From contig JAJZDI010000013.1 of assembly GCA_021806045.1 (NCBI GenBank), positions 19,500 through 83,499 of the forward strand: a stretch of 64,000 nucleotides of DNA, read 5' to 3'. This stretch comes from Actinomycetes bacterium. Its GTDB lineage: Bacteria > Actinomycetota > Acidimicrobiia > Acidimicrobiales > RAAP-2. The translations under genes were made by a program, and so were the position numbers. Under the pieces are notes generated by a model that was given only the letters and a program-made list of their open reading frames with translations, had not been told where the DNA came from and did no database searches. Position 1 is the first letter of the stretch. The number at the start of each line of letters is the position of its first letter. This document shows positions 54,979 to 62,942 of this stretch, in pieces.

Positions 54979-56004
54979 TCACCCGTCGAAGGCGCCCACC
55001 ACCTCGAGAGCCCACGCGCGCAGCTTGGGGCCGTCGTCTGCGCCGAGCGAGCCCAGCCGAAGGACGATGGTGTCGTTGGCCGGGCACAGGGCCAGGATCT
55101 GCCCGTCGTAGCCGAGGGCGGCGAACGTCCCCCGCCCGTCGTCGAGCACCCACCAGTGCTCGCCGTAGCGGACGCCGTTGGTGGGGTCGGTGGCCTGGGG
55201 CCGGCGGCCGCGGTCGACCCACCCCTCGTGGACGAGTCGTCGCCCGTCCCACACGCCGCCGCGGAGGGCGAGCAGGCCGACCCGGGCGAAGTCGGGAGCC
55301 GTCATGTCCAGGAACGACGAGGCCACCCACGTGCCCGCCTCGTCGACGCCGGGCACGGCCGAGCTGGCGCCGATGGGTCCGAGGATGCGGTCGGTGAGGA
55401 ACCCGTCGACGGACGTGGCCGGGCCGAGGCACCGGGCGGCCACCGCCGAGAGCAGGTTGGTGGTGCCGCTGGAGTAGGAGAAGCGCTCACCGGGCGGCGC
55501 GGCCAGGGGCCGGGCGGCGGCATAGGCGGCCACGTCGCGGTGCCCGTCGCCGAACAGCATGGCGATGGCGTCGGAGGTGTCCCCGTCCACGTAGTCCTCG
55601 GCGAAGTCGAGGCCGTCCCGCATGCGGAGGAGGTCGGCGACGGTGATGGCCGCCCGGGGGTCGCCGGGGGCGGACCACGCCGGGAGCCCGGCCGGCCCGT
55701 CGGGGTCGAGGAGGCCGTCGCCGACGAGGGCACCGAGGAGGAGCTGGAGGACCGATTTGGCCATCGACCACGAGGGAAGGAGGGTGCCGGGGCCGTCATC
55801 CGCCCCGTACCGGGAGGCGACCAGGCGCCCGGCGTGGACGACCACCACGGCGCGGGTCCGTTCCAACACGCCGGTGAAGGCCCGGTCGAGGAGGCCGTCG
55901 AGACCCGGCGGGCCGGCCTCGGCCTCGGGCCACGCGGCGGTCGGCCACGGGACCCCGGCCGGCTGGGGCGGCAGGGTGCCGAGGGGCTCGGCGTCGGCGG
56001 TCAC
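54979..56004 (-). CDS. Beta-lactamase-fold serine hydrolase
   Basis: 341 aa, GTG overlapping the upstream stop (GTGA). The class C beta-lactamase/esterase motifs are SWSMAKS (SxxK nucleophile, near residue 80) and YSSGTTN (YxN-like, here YSS). Near the C-terminus GRGTFAALGYDGQILALCPAND replaces the HTG motif with LGYDGQ. No signal peptide. Similar proteins hydrolyse esters or peptides rather than beta-lactams. Coupled to the alkylsulfatase-like gene, which may indicate sequential hydrolysis of an ester/sulfate substrate. Confidence 0.83.
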   Translation of the reverse strand: MTADAEPLGTLPPQPAGVPWPTAAWPEAEAGPPGLDGLLDRAFTGVLERTRAVVVVHAGRLVASRYGADDGPGTLLPSWSMAKSVLQLLLGALVGDGLLDPDGPAGLPAWSAPGDPRAAITVADLLRMRDGLDFAEDYVDGDTSDAIAMLFGDGHRDVAAYAAARPLAAPPGERFSYSSGTTNLLSAVAARCLGPATSVDGFLTDRILGPIGASSAVPGVDEAGTWVASSFLDMTAPDFARVGLLALRGGVWDGRRLVHEGWVDRGRRPQATDPTNGVRYGEHWWVLDDGRGTFAALGYDGQILALCPANDTIVLRLGSLGADDGPKLRAWALEVVGAFDG

Positions 56005-57899
56005 GGCTCGACGATGGGGAACGCGCCCGCCGGCTGGGCGAAGAGACCGGCCAGGGTGAGGAGCACCTCGGCGTCGCCGTCGATGGCGATGTCCCCCGAG
56101 GCGATGCCGGGACCGAAGCCCTCGCCGCCGGCCAGCGCTCTGCGCAGGGCGGCGGAGTTCATGGTGAGGGTGGCCTGAGGGTCGAGGTCGGTCCGGTCCT
56201 GCCAGTGGTTGAGTACACCGTTGCGGACCCGGAGCACGTGCCGGGCACCGTCGGTCAGGTCGAAGGCGACGATCAGGTCGAGTCCGGCGGCGCGCGGGCC
56301 GTCGAGCCGGACGGCCATGCCGTCGAGAAGGGTCCCGACGGGGATGGAGGCGATGATGTCGCCGACGGCCTGGGCCATGGCCGCCGTGCGGGGCGGGCCG
56401 TCACGCAGTTCCTTTGCACCGGTCAGGTAGAAGTTGCGCCACACCGCGTTCTCGGTCTGGTAGGCGAGTTGCTCCATGGCCGCAGCGGCAAGCTCGCGGG
56501 CCCCGGTGTGAGTGGGGTCGGCGAAGACGACGTGGTCGAGCACCTGGGCCACCCACCGGTACTCGCCGGCATCGAACGAGGCCCTGGCCCGCTCCACCAC
56601 CGCATCGGCGCCCCCCATGAGCTCGACGTAGCGGGCTGCTGCGTCCTCGGGGGGCAGGGGGTGGAGGCGGGCGGGATTGCCGTCGAAGTAGCCCAGGTAG
56701 AAGTTGTAGACGGCCTTCACGTTGTGGCTCACGCTGCCGTAGTAGCTGCGGGTGTGCCAGGCGGGGCCCAGCGCATTCGGGACGTCGAGCATCTCGGCGA
56801 TCTCGAGCATGGTGTACCCCTCGTTGGCCAGTCGCAGGGTCTGGTCGTGGAGGTACCTGTAGGCGTCGCGCTGGCCCTCGAGGAAGTCGACCACCCGGTC
56901 GGCCCCCCACACCGGCCAGTGGTGTTGCCCGAAGACGACGTCGCTGTCGGCGGCGAAGCGGAGGATGGCCTGGTCGATGTAGTGGGCCCACCGCTTGGCG
57001 TCGCGGGTGCGTGCGCCCCGCGGCGTGTAGAGGTTGTGGAGGGTGTGGGTGGCGTCCTCCGCCGAGCACAGGGCCCGGTGGTCGGGCAGGTGGAAGAGCA
57101 TCTCGGAGGGGGCTTCGGTGTCGGGGGCGAGCATGAACGTGAAGCGCACCCCGTCCACCGTCACCTCCTGGACGTCCTCGGTGATCTCCTCGGTGGGGGC
57201 GACGAACCCGACGGACCCCGACGAGGTGGCCAGCCCGAGCCCGGACGTCATGCCGCCCCGTGGCCCCGGCTCCAGGTGCATGCCGTACATGTAGGAGGCC
57301 CGCCGGCCCATGGCCGGGCCGGCGATGACGTTCTCGGACAGGGCGGCCTCGGTGAAGCCCACCGGGGCGATGATGCGCACGGACCCGGCGGCCAGCTGGT
57401 CGTCGGTGACCACCCCCCGAACGCCGCCGAAGTGGTCGATGTGGCTGTGGGTGTAGATGACGGCCACCACCTCCCGCCCGGGCCGGTGGGCCCGGTAGAG
57501 GTCGAGGGCCATGCGGGCCGGTTCTGCGGAGACGAGGGGGTCCACCACGATCACGCCCGTCTCGCCCTCGATGAAGTCGACGTTGGAGATGTCGGCGCTG
57601 CGGACCTGGTAGACGCCAGGGGTCACCTCGAACAGGCCCGAGACGTTCATCAGCTGGGCCTGGCGCCACAGGCTGGGGTGGACGGTATCGGGGGCGTCGC
57701 CCGCGTCGGCGAACGCGTACCGGTTTGCGTCCCACACCACTCGGCCCTCCGCGTTGCGGACGACCCCGCCGTCGGGGAGGGGAGCGACGAAGCCCCGCCG
57801 GGCGTCGTCGAAGTCGGCGGTGTCGGTCAGGTCGAGGCCGGCGGCTGCTGCCTCCAGCGCCCGGCGGGTGTGGTCGGTTGCGTCGGCGGGTGGCGCCAT
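56001..57899 (-). CDS. SdsA1-like alkyl sulfatase (metallo-beta-lactamase fold)
   Basis: 632 aa. The metal-binding THSHIDHFGG lies near residues 150-160; further ligands come from PDTEAPSEMLFHLPDHRALCSAEDATHTLHNLYTPRG and VFGQHHWPVWG. A helical dimerisation region follows (YLHDQTLRLANEGYTMLEIAEML), then a C-terminal SCP2-like domain (DGARHVLRVRNGVLNHW...) that captures the alkyl chain. This is the SdsA1/YjcS layout, which cleaves primary alkyl sulfates to alcohol and sulfate. No signal peptide is seen, so it may be cytoplasmic. Confidence 0.9.
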   Translation of the reverse strand: MAPPADATDHTRRALEAAAAGLDLTDTADFDDARRGFVAPLPDGGVVRNAEGRVVWDANRYAFADAGDAPDTVHPSLWRQAQLMNVSGLFEVTPGVYQVRSADISNVDFIEGETGVIVVDPLVSAEPARMALDLYRAHRPGREVVAVIYTHSHIDHFGGVRGVVTDDQLAAGSVRIIAPVGFTEAALSENVIAGPAMGRRASYMYGMHLEPGPRGGMTSGLGLATSSGSVGFVAPTEEITEDVQEVTVDGVRFTFMLAPDTEAPSEMLFHLPDHRALCSAEDATHTLHNLYTPRGARTRDAKRWAHYIDQAILRFAADSDVVFGQHHWPVWGADRVVDFLEGQRDAYRYLHDQTLRLANEGYTMLEIAEMLDVPNALGPAWHTRSYYGSVSHNVKAVYNFYLGYFDGNPARLHPLPPEDAAARYVELMGGADAVVERARASFDAGEYRWVAQVLDHVVFADPTHTGARELAAAAMEQLAYQTENAVWRNFYLTGAKELRDGPPRTAAMAQAVGDIIASIPVGTLLDGMAVRLDGPRAAGLDLIVAFDLTDGARHVLRVRNGVLNHWQDRTDLDPQATLTMNSAALRRALAGGEGFGPGIASGDIAIDGDAEVLLTLAGLFAQPAGAFPIVEP

Positions 57900-58067
57900 C
57901 GGTACCTCGCATCGTCCTGCCCGGCCGACGGTCGGCCGCGTCGCTCCGGACGTTACCGGCCGCCCGTCCCGGCGGGGGAATCCGTACCGTCCCTCCTCGG
58001 TGCCCGATCGTTCCCATGGTGACCGGCAGTCCGCGGTGTCGACCCGGGCATGGGCACGCTCAGGCGA

Positions 58068-58775
58068 CTACACCTGGACGGCCCGGCCCATGCCCTCCCA
58101 CAGGAGCGATGTGAGGTGGTCGACCAGCTCGGCCCGGGACAACGCGTGCGTGTCCACCCACCAGTCGGCGGCCATGAAGACGGCGCCCATGACGGCGTAC
58201 CCCCACGCCGGGGCCATGGCCGGGTCGGCACCGGCCTGACGGAGCCCGGCGGCGATGAGATCGGTCATGGCGTCACCGACCTCGGCGGGCAGCTGGCGCT
58301 CTCCGAACGCCCTGCCGAACCCGGCCGCACCCTGCACCAAGAAGCGGAACAGCGCCGTCTCGGCCTCGGCGAACCGGCAGAAGGCGTCGATGGCCAGGCG
58401 CAGGCCCTCCTCGGGCGAGGAAGCCGACACGACGCCGGCCATGATCGACGCCCGGAGCTCGGCGGCGATCGTCGCCCCCAGCTCGGCGGCCAACGCCGCC
58501 TTGTCGGCGAACGTGGCGTAGAGGACGGGCTTGGCGAACCCGGCCCGCTCGGCGATGGCGGCCATGGAGGCGTCGGGGCCCAGATCGGCGATGGCCGCCC
58601 GGGTCGCAGCCAGCAGGAGCGCCCGGCGCTCGTCCGGGTCGGGCCGGGGACCCAGCGGTCGCCCCGGTCGTCCCGCCCGAGTCGGGGAGGCCGGGCTACT
58701 CGGGGAGGCCGGGCCATGGTCGGGGATCGGACGGCCGCTCCCGGGGGCTGCCGTGGAGCGTGATGAACCTACCAT
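58068..58775 (-). CDS. TetR-family regulator
   Basis: 235 aa from the ATG at 58775, which is preceded within 8-13 nt by CATAAT, so the transcript is probably leaderless. After a Pro/Ser-rich N-terminus the HTH reads RALLLAATRAAIADLGPDASMAAIAERAGFAKPVLYATFADKAALAAELG. The C-terminal ligand domain is helical (ALFRFLVQGAAGFGRAF, VMGAVFMAADWWVDTHAL). The 19-bp palindrome at its own start is the likely operator, giving autoregulation and control of the divergent DUF2236 gene. Confidence 0.9.
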   Translation of the reverse strand: MVGSSRSTAAPGSGRPIPDHGPASPSSPASPTRAGRPGRPLGPRPDPDERRALLLAATRAAIADLGPDASMAAIAERAGFAKPVLYATFADKAALAAELGATIAAELRASIMAGVVSASSPEEGLRLAIDAFCRFAEAETALFRFLVQGAAGFGRAFGERQLPAEVGDAMTDLIAAGLRQAGADPAMAPAWGYAVMGAVFMAADWWVDTHALSRAELVDHLTSLLWEGMGRAVQV

Positions 58776-58789
58776 TGGTATATTATGGT
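58771..58789. promoter_or_regulatory. Palindromic operator candidate in the TetR/DUF2236 divergent promoter
   Basis: ACCAT-N9-ATGGT, with an AT-rich centre (TTGGTATAT), overlaps the TetR start codon and contains possible -10 hexamers for both strands (CATAAT on minus, TATTAT on plus). It is the most AT-rich spot nearby. Binding by the TetR product would block both promoters. Confidence 0.55.
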
Positions 58790-58860
58790 CCGAGCCGGCC
58801 CGGATCAGGTGCACCGGTGGCCCGGGTGCCGCCGTGACCCCGGAACACGAGGAGGACCGC

Positions 58861-59763
58861 ATGGTGACGCTCGACCCCCTGGCGCCGGTGCGCAACGCGC
58901 TGTCTGCTCCGCTGCGCCGGGCACTCCGCGAGGCCGAGCTCGACTTCGAGGACGTCCCCGGTGACCCTGGCCTGTTCGGACCGGAGTCGGTCGTGTGGCG
59001 CGTCCACGCCGACACGCCGACGATGCTGATCGGCGGGGTGTCGTCCCTCCTCCTCCAGGCCCTCCACCCCGGCGCCATGGCCGGGGTGGCGGACCACTCC
59101 GCCTACGAGGACGACCCGGACGGGCGGCTCCGCCGGACCGGCACCTTCGTGGCCGGCACCACCTACGGCTCGACCGCCACTGCGGAGCGGTTGATCGCCA
59201 TCGTCCGATCCGTGCACCGGTCCGTGGTCGGCGTCCGTCCTGACGGCGTGCCCTATGCCGCTTCCGACCCCGACCTGTTGCGGTGGGTCCACGTGGCAGA
59301 GCATGCGCAGTTCGCCCGGGCGCACCAGTGCTTCGCCGGGCGGCCCCTCCGGCCCGCCGAGCTCGACCGGTACTTCGCCGAGGTGGCCGAGGTGGCCCGG
59401 CGTCTGGGGGCGACCGAGGTACCGGAGTCGGCGGCAGAGGTGGAGGCGTACCTCGATGCCATGCGTCCCGAGCTCGTCGCCGGCGACCAGGCCATGGGCG
59501 CCGTGCGCTTCGTCCTCACGCCGCGTGGCGCTGCCGCTGCCGACCGGGCCGGCCACCTGGCGTTCACCCGGGCGTCGGTGTCGATCCTGCCCGACTGGGC
59601 CGCGCACATGCTGGGTGTGCACCAGTCGTGGCCCGATCTGGTGGCCGCACGCGTGACGGCGTTCGGCCTCTGTCGCGCCCTGCGGTGGTCGCTCGGACCC
59701 AGCCCGGTCGTGGAGGCGGCGCGTCGGCGGGCCACCGCCAGGAGGCCGGTCGCCGTCTCCTAG
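58861..59763 (+). CDS. DUF2236 / MpaB-type oxygenase family protein
   Basis: 300 aa, ATG at 58861 with AGGAGG 6 nt upstream. ESVVWRVHADTPTMLIGGVSSLLLQALHPGAMAGVADHSAYEDDPDGRLRRTGTFVAGTTYG carries the His-containing core, and LRWVHVAEHAQFARAHQCF the second conserved block. These resemble MpaB, a membrane-associated fatty-acid oxygenase of fungi, and latex-clearing proteins of the same superfamily (DUF2236), which bind b-type haem through histidines. Substrate unknown; actinobacterial members are often TetR-controlled and linked to lipid metabolism. Confidence 0.85.
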   Translation: MVTLDPLAPVRNALSAPLRRALREAELDFEDVPGDPGLFGPESVVWRVHADTPTMLIGGVSSLLLQALHPGAMAGVADHSAYEDDPDGRLRRTGTFVAGTTYGSTATAERLIAIVRSVHRSVVGVRPDGVPYAASDPDLLRWVHVAEHAQFARAHQCFAGRPLRPAELDRYFAEVAEVARRLGATEVPESAAEVEAYLDAMRPELVAGDQAMGAVRFVLTPRGAAAADRAGHLAFTRASVSILPDWAAHMLGVHQSWPDLVAARVTAFGLCRALRWSLGPSPVVEAARRRATARRPVAVS

Positions 59764-59922
59764 CCCGCGACCGGAAACGCCTGCGCTGTGCGACCGTCAC
59801 GTTCCGTGACAGCTAGAGGAGGGCGCTGATCGCCGACTCGGAGCGCCTGGATCATCCGGCCGGCGTCGTCATTCTGTATGGGCGCGCTGGGACCTGCGGG
59901 CCCTTCTCCTGGGTACCGGCCA
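59764..59922. other. Convergent spacer with a short hairpin
   Basis: GTCAC-N5-GTGAC follows the DUF2236 stop by about 25 nt and could be a weak terminator. Nothing else recognised. Confidence 0.35.
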
Positions 59923-60654
59923 TCATGGAGCTTTGTCGGCGGTCGCTGCCTCTAGCACCCACACCCGCAGCCGACCGACCGGCGCGAACCCGTGGCGGAG
60001 GGCAGCTCGGAGCGAGGCGCCTGACTCGTAACCGACGATGGGAAGATTCGGGAAACGCCGTGCGATGGCGTGGAGGCACCCCGGCCAGATCTCGGGAATC
60101 GAGCCCGACTTGGTGAAGATGTTGCTCACGCCGACGACTCCGTCGGTTTGGTTGGCGATCACTCCAGCCGTGATCGCATCGCCGTCGTAGCCTGCCAGGA
60201 ACTCGAGGTCGCCGTCGAGCACCGTGGCGGGAAAAGTCCCAACCGGTCCGTCGCCCCGCCAGCCGTCCTCCCAGGCGCCCAGCTCGGCCGCGTCGCTGAC
60301 GGCGCGCCAGGCGAGGTCGCGGCCGGTGCTGCGGGCGGGCGGGACTCGGTCGGGCGGGAGGACAATCCAGTCGGCCTCAAACAGGATGCCGAAACCGTGG
60401 GCATCGAGCGGCAGCATGGAGAAGCTGTCCTTGATCGAGCATCCGGCTGTGGCGTCGACCCGGGCGAGGAGGGAGTCGGCATCGACGGCTGGCGCCAGCG
60501 TCACCGCATCTGGATACAGCGGCGGGGTGCGTTCCGAGCTCGTCCACGCGTCGTCGTCGAGGCGGCCTGTGATCCCGTGGGCCCGGCAGACCGCGTCGCA
60601 CAACGCCGCGTTGTTCGACGCGGCGGCCCGGACGACATCGCAAGGGTCGATCAT
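59923..60654 (-). CDS. GNAT-superfamily-like protein
   Basis: 243 aa from the ATG at 60654, which overlaps the stop of a small upstream frame (ATGA). The N-terminal half (DAWTSSERTPPLYPDAVTL, SIKDSFSMLPLDAHGFGILFEADWIVLPP) is distinctive. The C-terminal half resembles an acetyltransferase: FLAGYDGDAITAGVIANQTDGVVGVSNIF, then PIVGYESGASLRAALRHGFAPVGRLRVWVLE, the end of a GNAT fold. The P-loop R/Q-x-x-G/A motif is not clear, so acetyl-CoA use is uncertain. Third-codon GC is visibly lower than in its neighbours, consistent with acquisition by transfer. Confidence 0.7.
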   Translation of the reverse strand: MIDPCDVVRAAASNNAALCDAVCRAHGITGRLDDDAWTSSERTPPLYPDAVTLAPAVDADSLLARVDATAGCSIKDSFSMLPLDAHGFGILFEADWIVLPPDRVPPARSTGRDLAWRAVSDAAELGAWEDGWRGDGPVGTFPATVLDGDLEFLAGYDGDAITAGVIANQTDGVVGVSNIFTKSGSIPEIWPGCLHAIARRFPNLPIVGYESGASLRAALRHGFAPVGRLRVWVLEAATADKAP

Positions 60655-60857
60655 CGGTGGACTACCCCGGTCGGCACCACGCGAAGGTACCCTGGCAGGC
60701 CGACCAGGGCGTTGAGCATGCGTCCTGACCCGCACTGTCGCTCCACACTCTCCTCGACGCGACCGATCAATCCATCTGGATGGAGAACGATCACCTGCGC
60801 GCCCGAACGTAGCCGCTCCGATCGACGGCTATGGAGCGGTTCGGAGTCCAAGGGCAT
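60651..60857 (-). CDS. Small hypothetical protein upstream of the GNAT-like gene
   Basis: 68 aa, ATG at 60857. VIVLHPDGLIGRVEESVERQCGSGRMLNALVGLPGYLRVVPTGVVHR reads like a compact beta-rich protein, and its stop overlaps the GNAT-like start as ATGA, the coupling used throughout this window. Codon usage is as relaxed as in the downstream gene. No family recognised. It could also be a chance frame, as no good ribosome-binding site is obvious. Confidence 0.4.
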   Translation of the reverse strand: MPLDSEPLHSRRSERLRSGAQVIVLHPDGLIGRVEESVERQCGSGRMLNALVGLPGYLRVVPTGVVHR

Positions 60858-60966
60858 CGGAGCTGCCAGTCGCCCTCGCCAAGCCGCCTAGCCGCCTGGG
60901 CGCTGAGCGAGCCTGGGACTGGACCACCTGGCCACCGGGGCGCGCGCAGCGTGGAACGCGGGAGGC

Positions 60967-61003
60967 CCAGCCGGCGCGGACCGTGGTGATCCGCGCCGGC
61001 TGG
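60967..61003 (-). terminator. Strong hairpin after the lipase gene
   Basis: A 14-bp perfect stem (60967-60980 with 60990-61003, arms beginning CCAGCCGGCG) encloses a 9-nt loop, 40 nt past the lipase stop on the minus strand. It has no T-run. The rest of the 60858-61043 gap holds no recognisable gene. Confidence 0.7.
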
Positions 61004-61043
61004 TGCCGTTCCCGCTACCGCTGCGGGGAGCGGTTGGCGAGCC

Positions 61044-62081
61044 TCAGAGGGGCAGGCCGTAGTTGGTGCAGGGTGGTACGTAGGACGGGCTTCCGCCGGC
61101 CAGCGCGTTCATGACGTCAGCCAGCGCCGGGCCGTCGAGGAACAGGCCGATGTGGCCCACCGGGTCGGACGGGCACTGGGACTGCAGGAGGATGTTCTCC
61201 ACGTTGGGTCCCGACAGGAAGGCGTTCGTGTACGGGGTGACGACCTCGTCGTGGTCGGTCTCGATCACCACGTAGTGGGGGCCGGGCACCGTGTCGCCGC
61301 CGGCGAAGAGGTGCTGCTGGAACGGCGAGCCGACCTCCTGCTCGTAGAGCCCGGGCATGCCGGTGTCGACGAAGACGTCGTTCACGAAGCCGAGCAGGTT
61401 CAGGTCCTGACCGAAGGTGACGAGCCCGGACAGTGTGGTCCCGTGGTTGGAGGGGGCGAGGCCGACGAACGTGTGGACCTTCGATGCCCCGCCGAGGAAC
61501 TTGATGTAGTAGTTCGGCATCATCCCGCCCTGGGAGTGGCCGACGACGTCCACCTGGTGGGCTCCGGTGGCCGCCAGCACCTTGTTCACGAACGACGCCA
61601 TCGTCTGGGCCGAGGCGGCGATGTCACCGAGCCCGCCGACCCGTCCGAACGAGAACCAGGTCATCCCGTAGTTGAAGGAGTACACGCAGTAGCCGGCATC
61701 GGCCAGCATGGGCGAGAGCGCCACCCAGTTGTCGCCCACGTCGGCGAAGGTGGCAGGCACCAGCACGACCGGGTAGGGATGGGCGGCGGTGGGCCTGCAG
61801 CTCCAGTTGTTGGCTCCGGCCACGTCGCCGGGGCTGAAGATGAAGTTGGACACCGCGGTGCCGAGCCCGCCGATCGGGTACGTCGTCGCCGCACCGGCGG
61901 GCGCGGCCGCCGTCACCAGCAGTGTGCACACGGCCATCGCGGTGGCGAGGAGGCCGGGGATCCCCCAGCGTCGGGCTGTCGAGGTTCGCCGGGTGGAGCG
62001 GGAGGCCCCCGGGCCCCGGGTGTTCGTGGAGCGACCGTCATGACCGGTGTGTCGCGCCACCGATCCGAGCCGTGTCAGCAT
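61044..62081 (-). CDS. Secreted triacylglycerol lipase/esterase
   Basis: 345 aa, ATG at 62081 with AAGGGGGAAG upstream. A long basic N-terminus precedes a signal segment (GLLATAMAVCTLLVTAAAPAGA, ending about residue 65). The mature enzyme has VVLVPATFADVGDNWVALSPMLADAGYCVYSFNYG, the nucleophile elbow VVGHSQGGMMPNYYIKF (Ser near 180), and late Asp/His candidates (DHDEVVTPYTNAF, DPVGHIGLFLDGP). This is the extracellular lipase class 2/LipA-like group of actinobacteria. Its promoter overlaps the palindrome beside the divergent TetR gene, so it is probably repressed by that regulator until lipid-derived ligand appears. Confidence 0.87.
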   Translation of the reverse strand: MLTRLGSVARHTGHDGRSTNTRGPGASRSTRRTSTARRWGIPGLLATAMAVCTLLVTAAAPAGAATTYPIGGLGTAVSNFIFSPGDVAGANNWSCRPTAAHPYPVVLVPATFADVGDNWVALSPMLADAGYCVYSFNYGMTWFSFGRVGGLGDIAASAQTMASFVNKVLAATGAHQVDVVGHSQGGMMPNYYIKFLGGASKVHTFVGLAPSNHGTTLSGLVTFGQDLNLLGFVNDVFVDTGMPGLYEQEVGSPFQQHLFAGGDTVPGPHYVVIETDHDEVVTPYTNAFLSGPNVENILLQSQCPSDPVGHIGLFLDGPALADVMNALAGGSPSYVPPCTNYGLPL

Positions 62082-62156
62082 GTGCTTCCCCCTTGGATCC
62101 GCCGGTTGCCACCGTCGGTGACAGCCCCCCGGCGCACGATCCTGGGGAAGATTTTC

Positions 62157-62174
62157 ACAGAGTGATCACTCTGT
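62157..62174. promoter_or_regulatory. 18-bp perfect palindrome, TetR operator candidate
   Basis: ACAGAGTGATCACTCTGT is a perfect 18-bp palindrome. On the minus strand TTGACA (62178-62173) and AAATCT are 17 nt apart and fit the lipase promoter, with the palindrome filling the spacer and overlapping the -35. The TetR start codons begin 3 nt beyond it. One bound dimer could control both directions. Confidence 0.75.
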
Positions 62175-62176
62175 CA

Positions 62177-62230
62177 ATGACCGACGAAGGGCCGATGACC
62201 GACGAAGGGCCGATGACCGACGAAGGGCCG
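62177..62230 (+). repeat. Three 18-bp tandem repeats, each with an in-frame ATG
   Basis: ATGACCGACGAAGGGCCG occurs three times exactly (62177, 62195, 62213). Each unit encodes MTDEGP, so the TetR frame has three consecutive candidate start codons. Each later ATG is preceded by GAAGGG at 3 nt, a poorly spaced Shine-Dalgarno-like run. Copy-number change would alter start choice without breaking the frame. Confidence 0.9.
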
Positions 62231-62935
62231 GGATCCACGATGGCCCCGGCAGGGGAGAGGGACGCGGGCCGGGCTGGGCCACCCTCACGTGGTGGCGGAG
62301 CCGGTGGAGAGCGACCCGTGCGTCGGAGCCGGAAGGACCAGCGGGAGGCGACCCGCCAGCGCCTCCTCGACGCCGCCTTCGCCTGCCTGGTCGAGCTCGG
62401 CTACGGCGGGGCGTCGACGGCGGCCATCGCGAAGTGGGCCGGGGTCAGCTCGGGCGCGCTCTTCAACCAGTTCCCGACCAAGGACGATCTGCTGGTCGCC
62501 ACGGTGGACGACCTGTTCTCCAAGCTGGTGGCCGACCTCAACGCCCGCCTCGTCGTCAGCGTGGCCGAGGCCGGCAGGCCGGTGGCCGCCGTCGTCGACG
62601 TGCTGTGGGAGGGGCTCCGGTCCCCGACCATCCAGGCGCTCTTCGAGCTCACCACCGCGGCCCGCACCCGCCCTGCCCTCCGTGCCCACCTGGCCACCGT
62701 CGCCCCCGCCCACCTGGCCGCCATGGTCGCCTTCAGCCGGCACCTGTTCCCGGACGCCGCCGGCAGTCCCCACTTCGACGGCACCGTCGGTGTGGTGCTG
62801 ACTTCTCTCCAGGGGACCGCGTCCTCCTGGTTCGCCTTCGGCGAGATCTACGACGTCGAGAACACCAAGGCCGAGTTGGTGCGGGCGGTCGAGTGGCTGG
62901 TCGACGATGCATCCAGGCGCCGCGGTGGGGAATGA
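62177..62935 (+). CDS. TetR-family regulator with repeated N-terminus
   Basis: 252 aa from the first ATG (62177); ATGs at 62195 and 62213 would give 246 or 240 aa. After MTDEGP repeats and a Gly/Arg/Pro-rich linker of about 45 residues, the HTH domain is KDQREATRQRLLDAAFACLVELGYGGASTAAIAKWAGVSSGALFNQFPTKDDLLVATVDDLF. The rest is a helical ligand-binding domain (FELTTAARTRPALRAHLATVAPAHLAAMVAFSRHLFP). The adjacent 18-bp palindrome and divergent lipase suggest it represses both itself and the lipase. Confidence 0.92.
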   Translation: MTDEGPMTDEGPMTDEGPGSTMAPAGERDAGRAGPPSRGGGAGGERPVRRSRKDQREATRQRLLDAAFACLVELGYGGASTAAIAKWAGVSSGALFNQFPTKDDLLVATVDDLFSKLVADLNARLVVSVAEAGRPVAAVVDVLWEGLRSPTIQALFELTTAARTRPALRAHLATVAPAHLAAMVAFSRHLFPDAAGSPHFDGTVGVVLTSLQGTASSWFAFGEIYDVENTKAELVRAVEWLVDDASRRRGGE

Positions 62936-62942
62936 TGTCGCC

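Noticed and set aside
58531..58860. N-terminal extension of the DUF2236 protein through the TetR gene
   Set aside because: It runs antisense to the TetR HTH region and across the promoter palindrome; the ATG at 58861 has AGGAGG.
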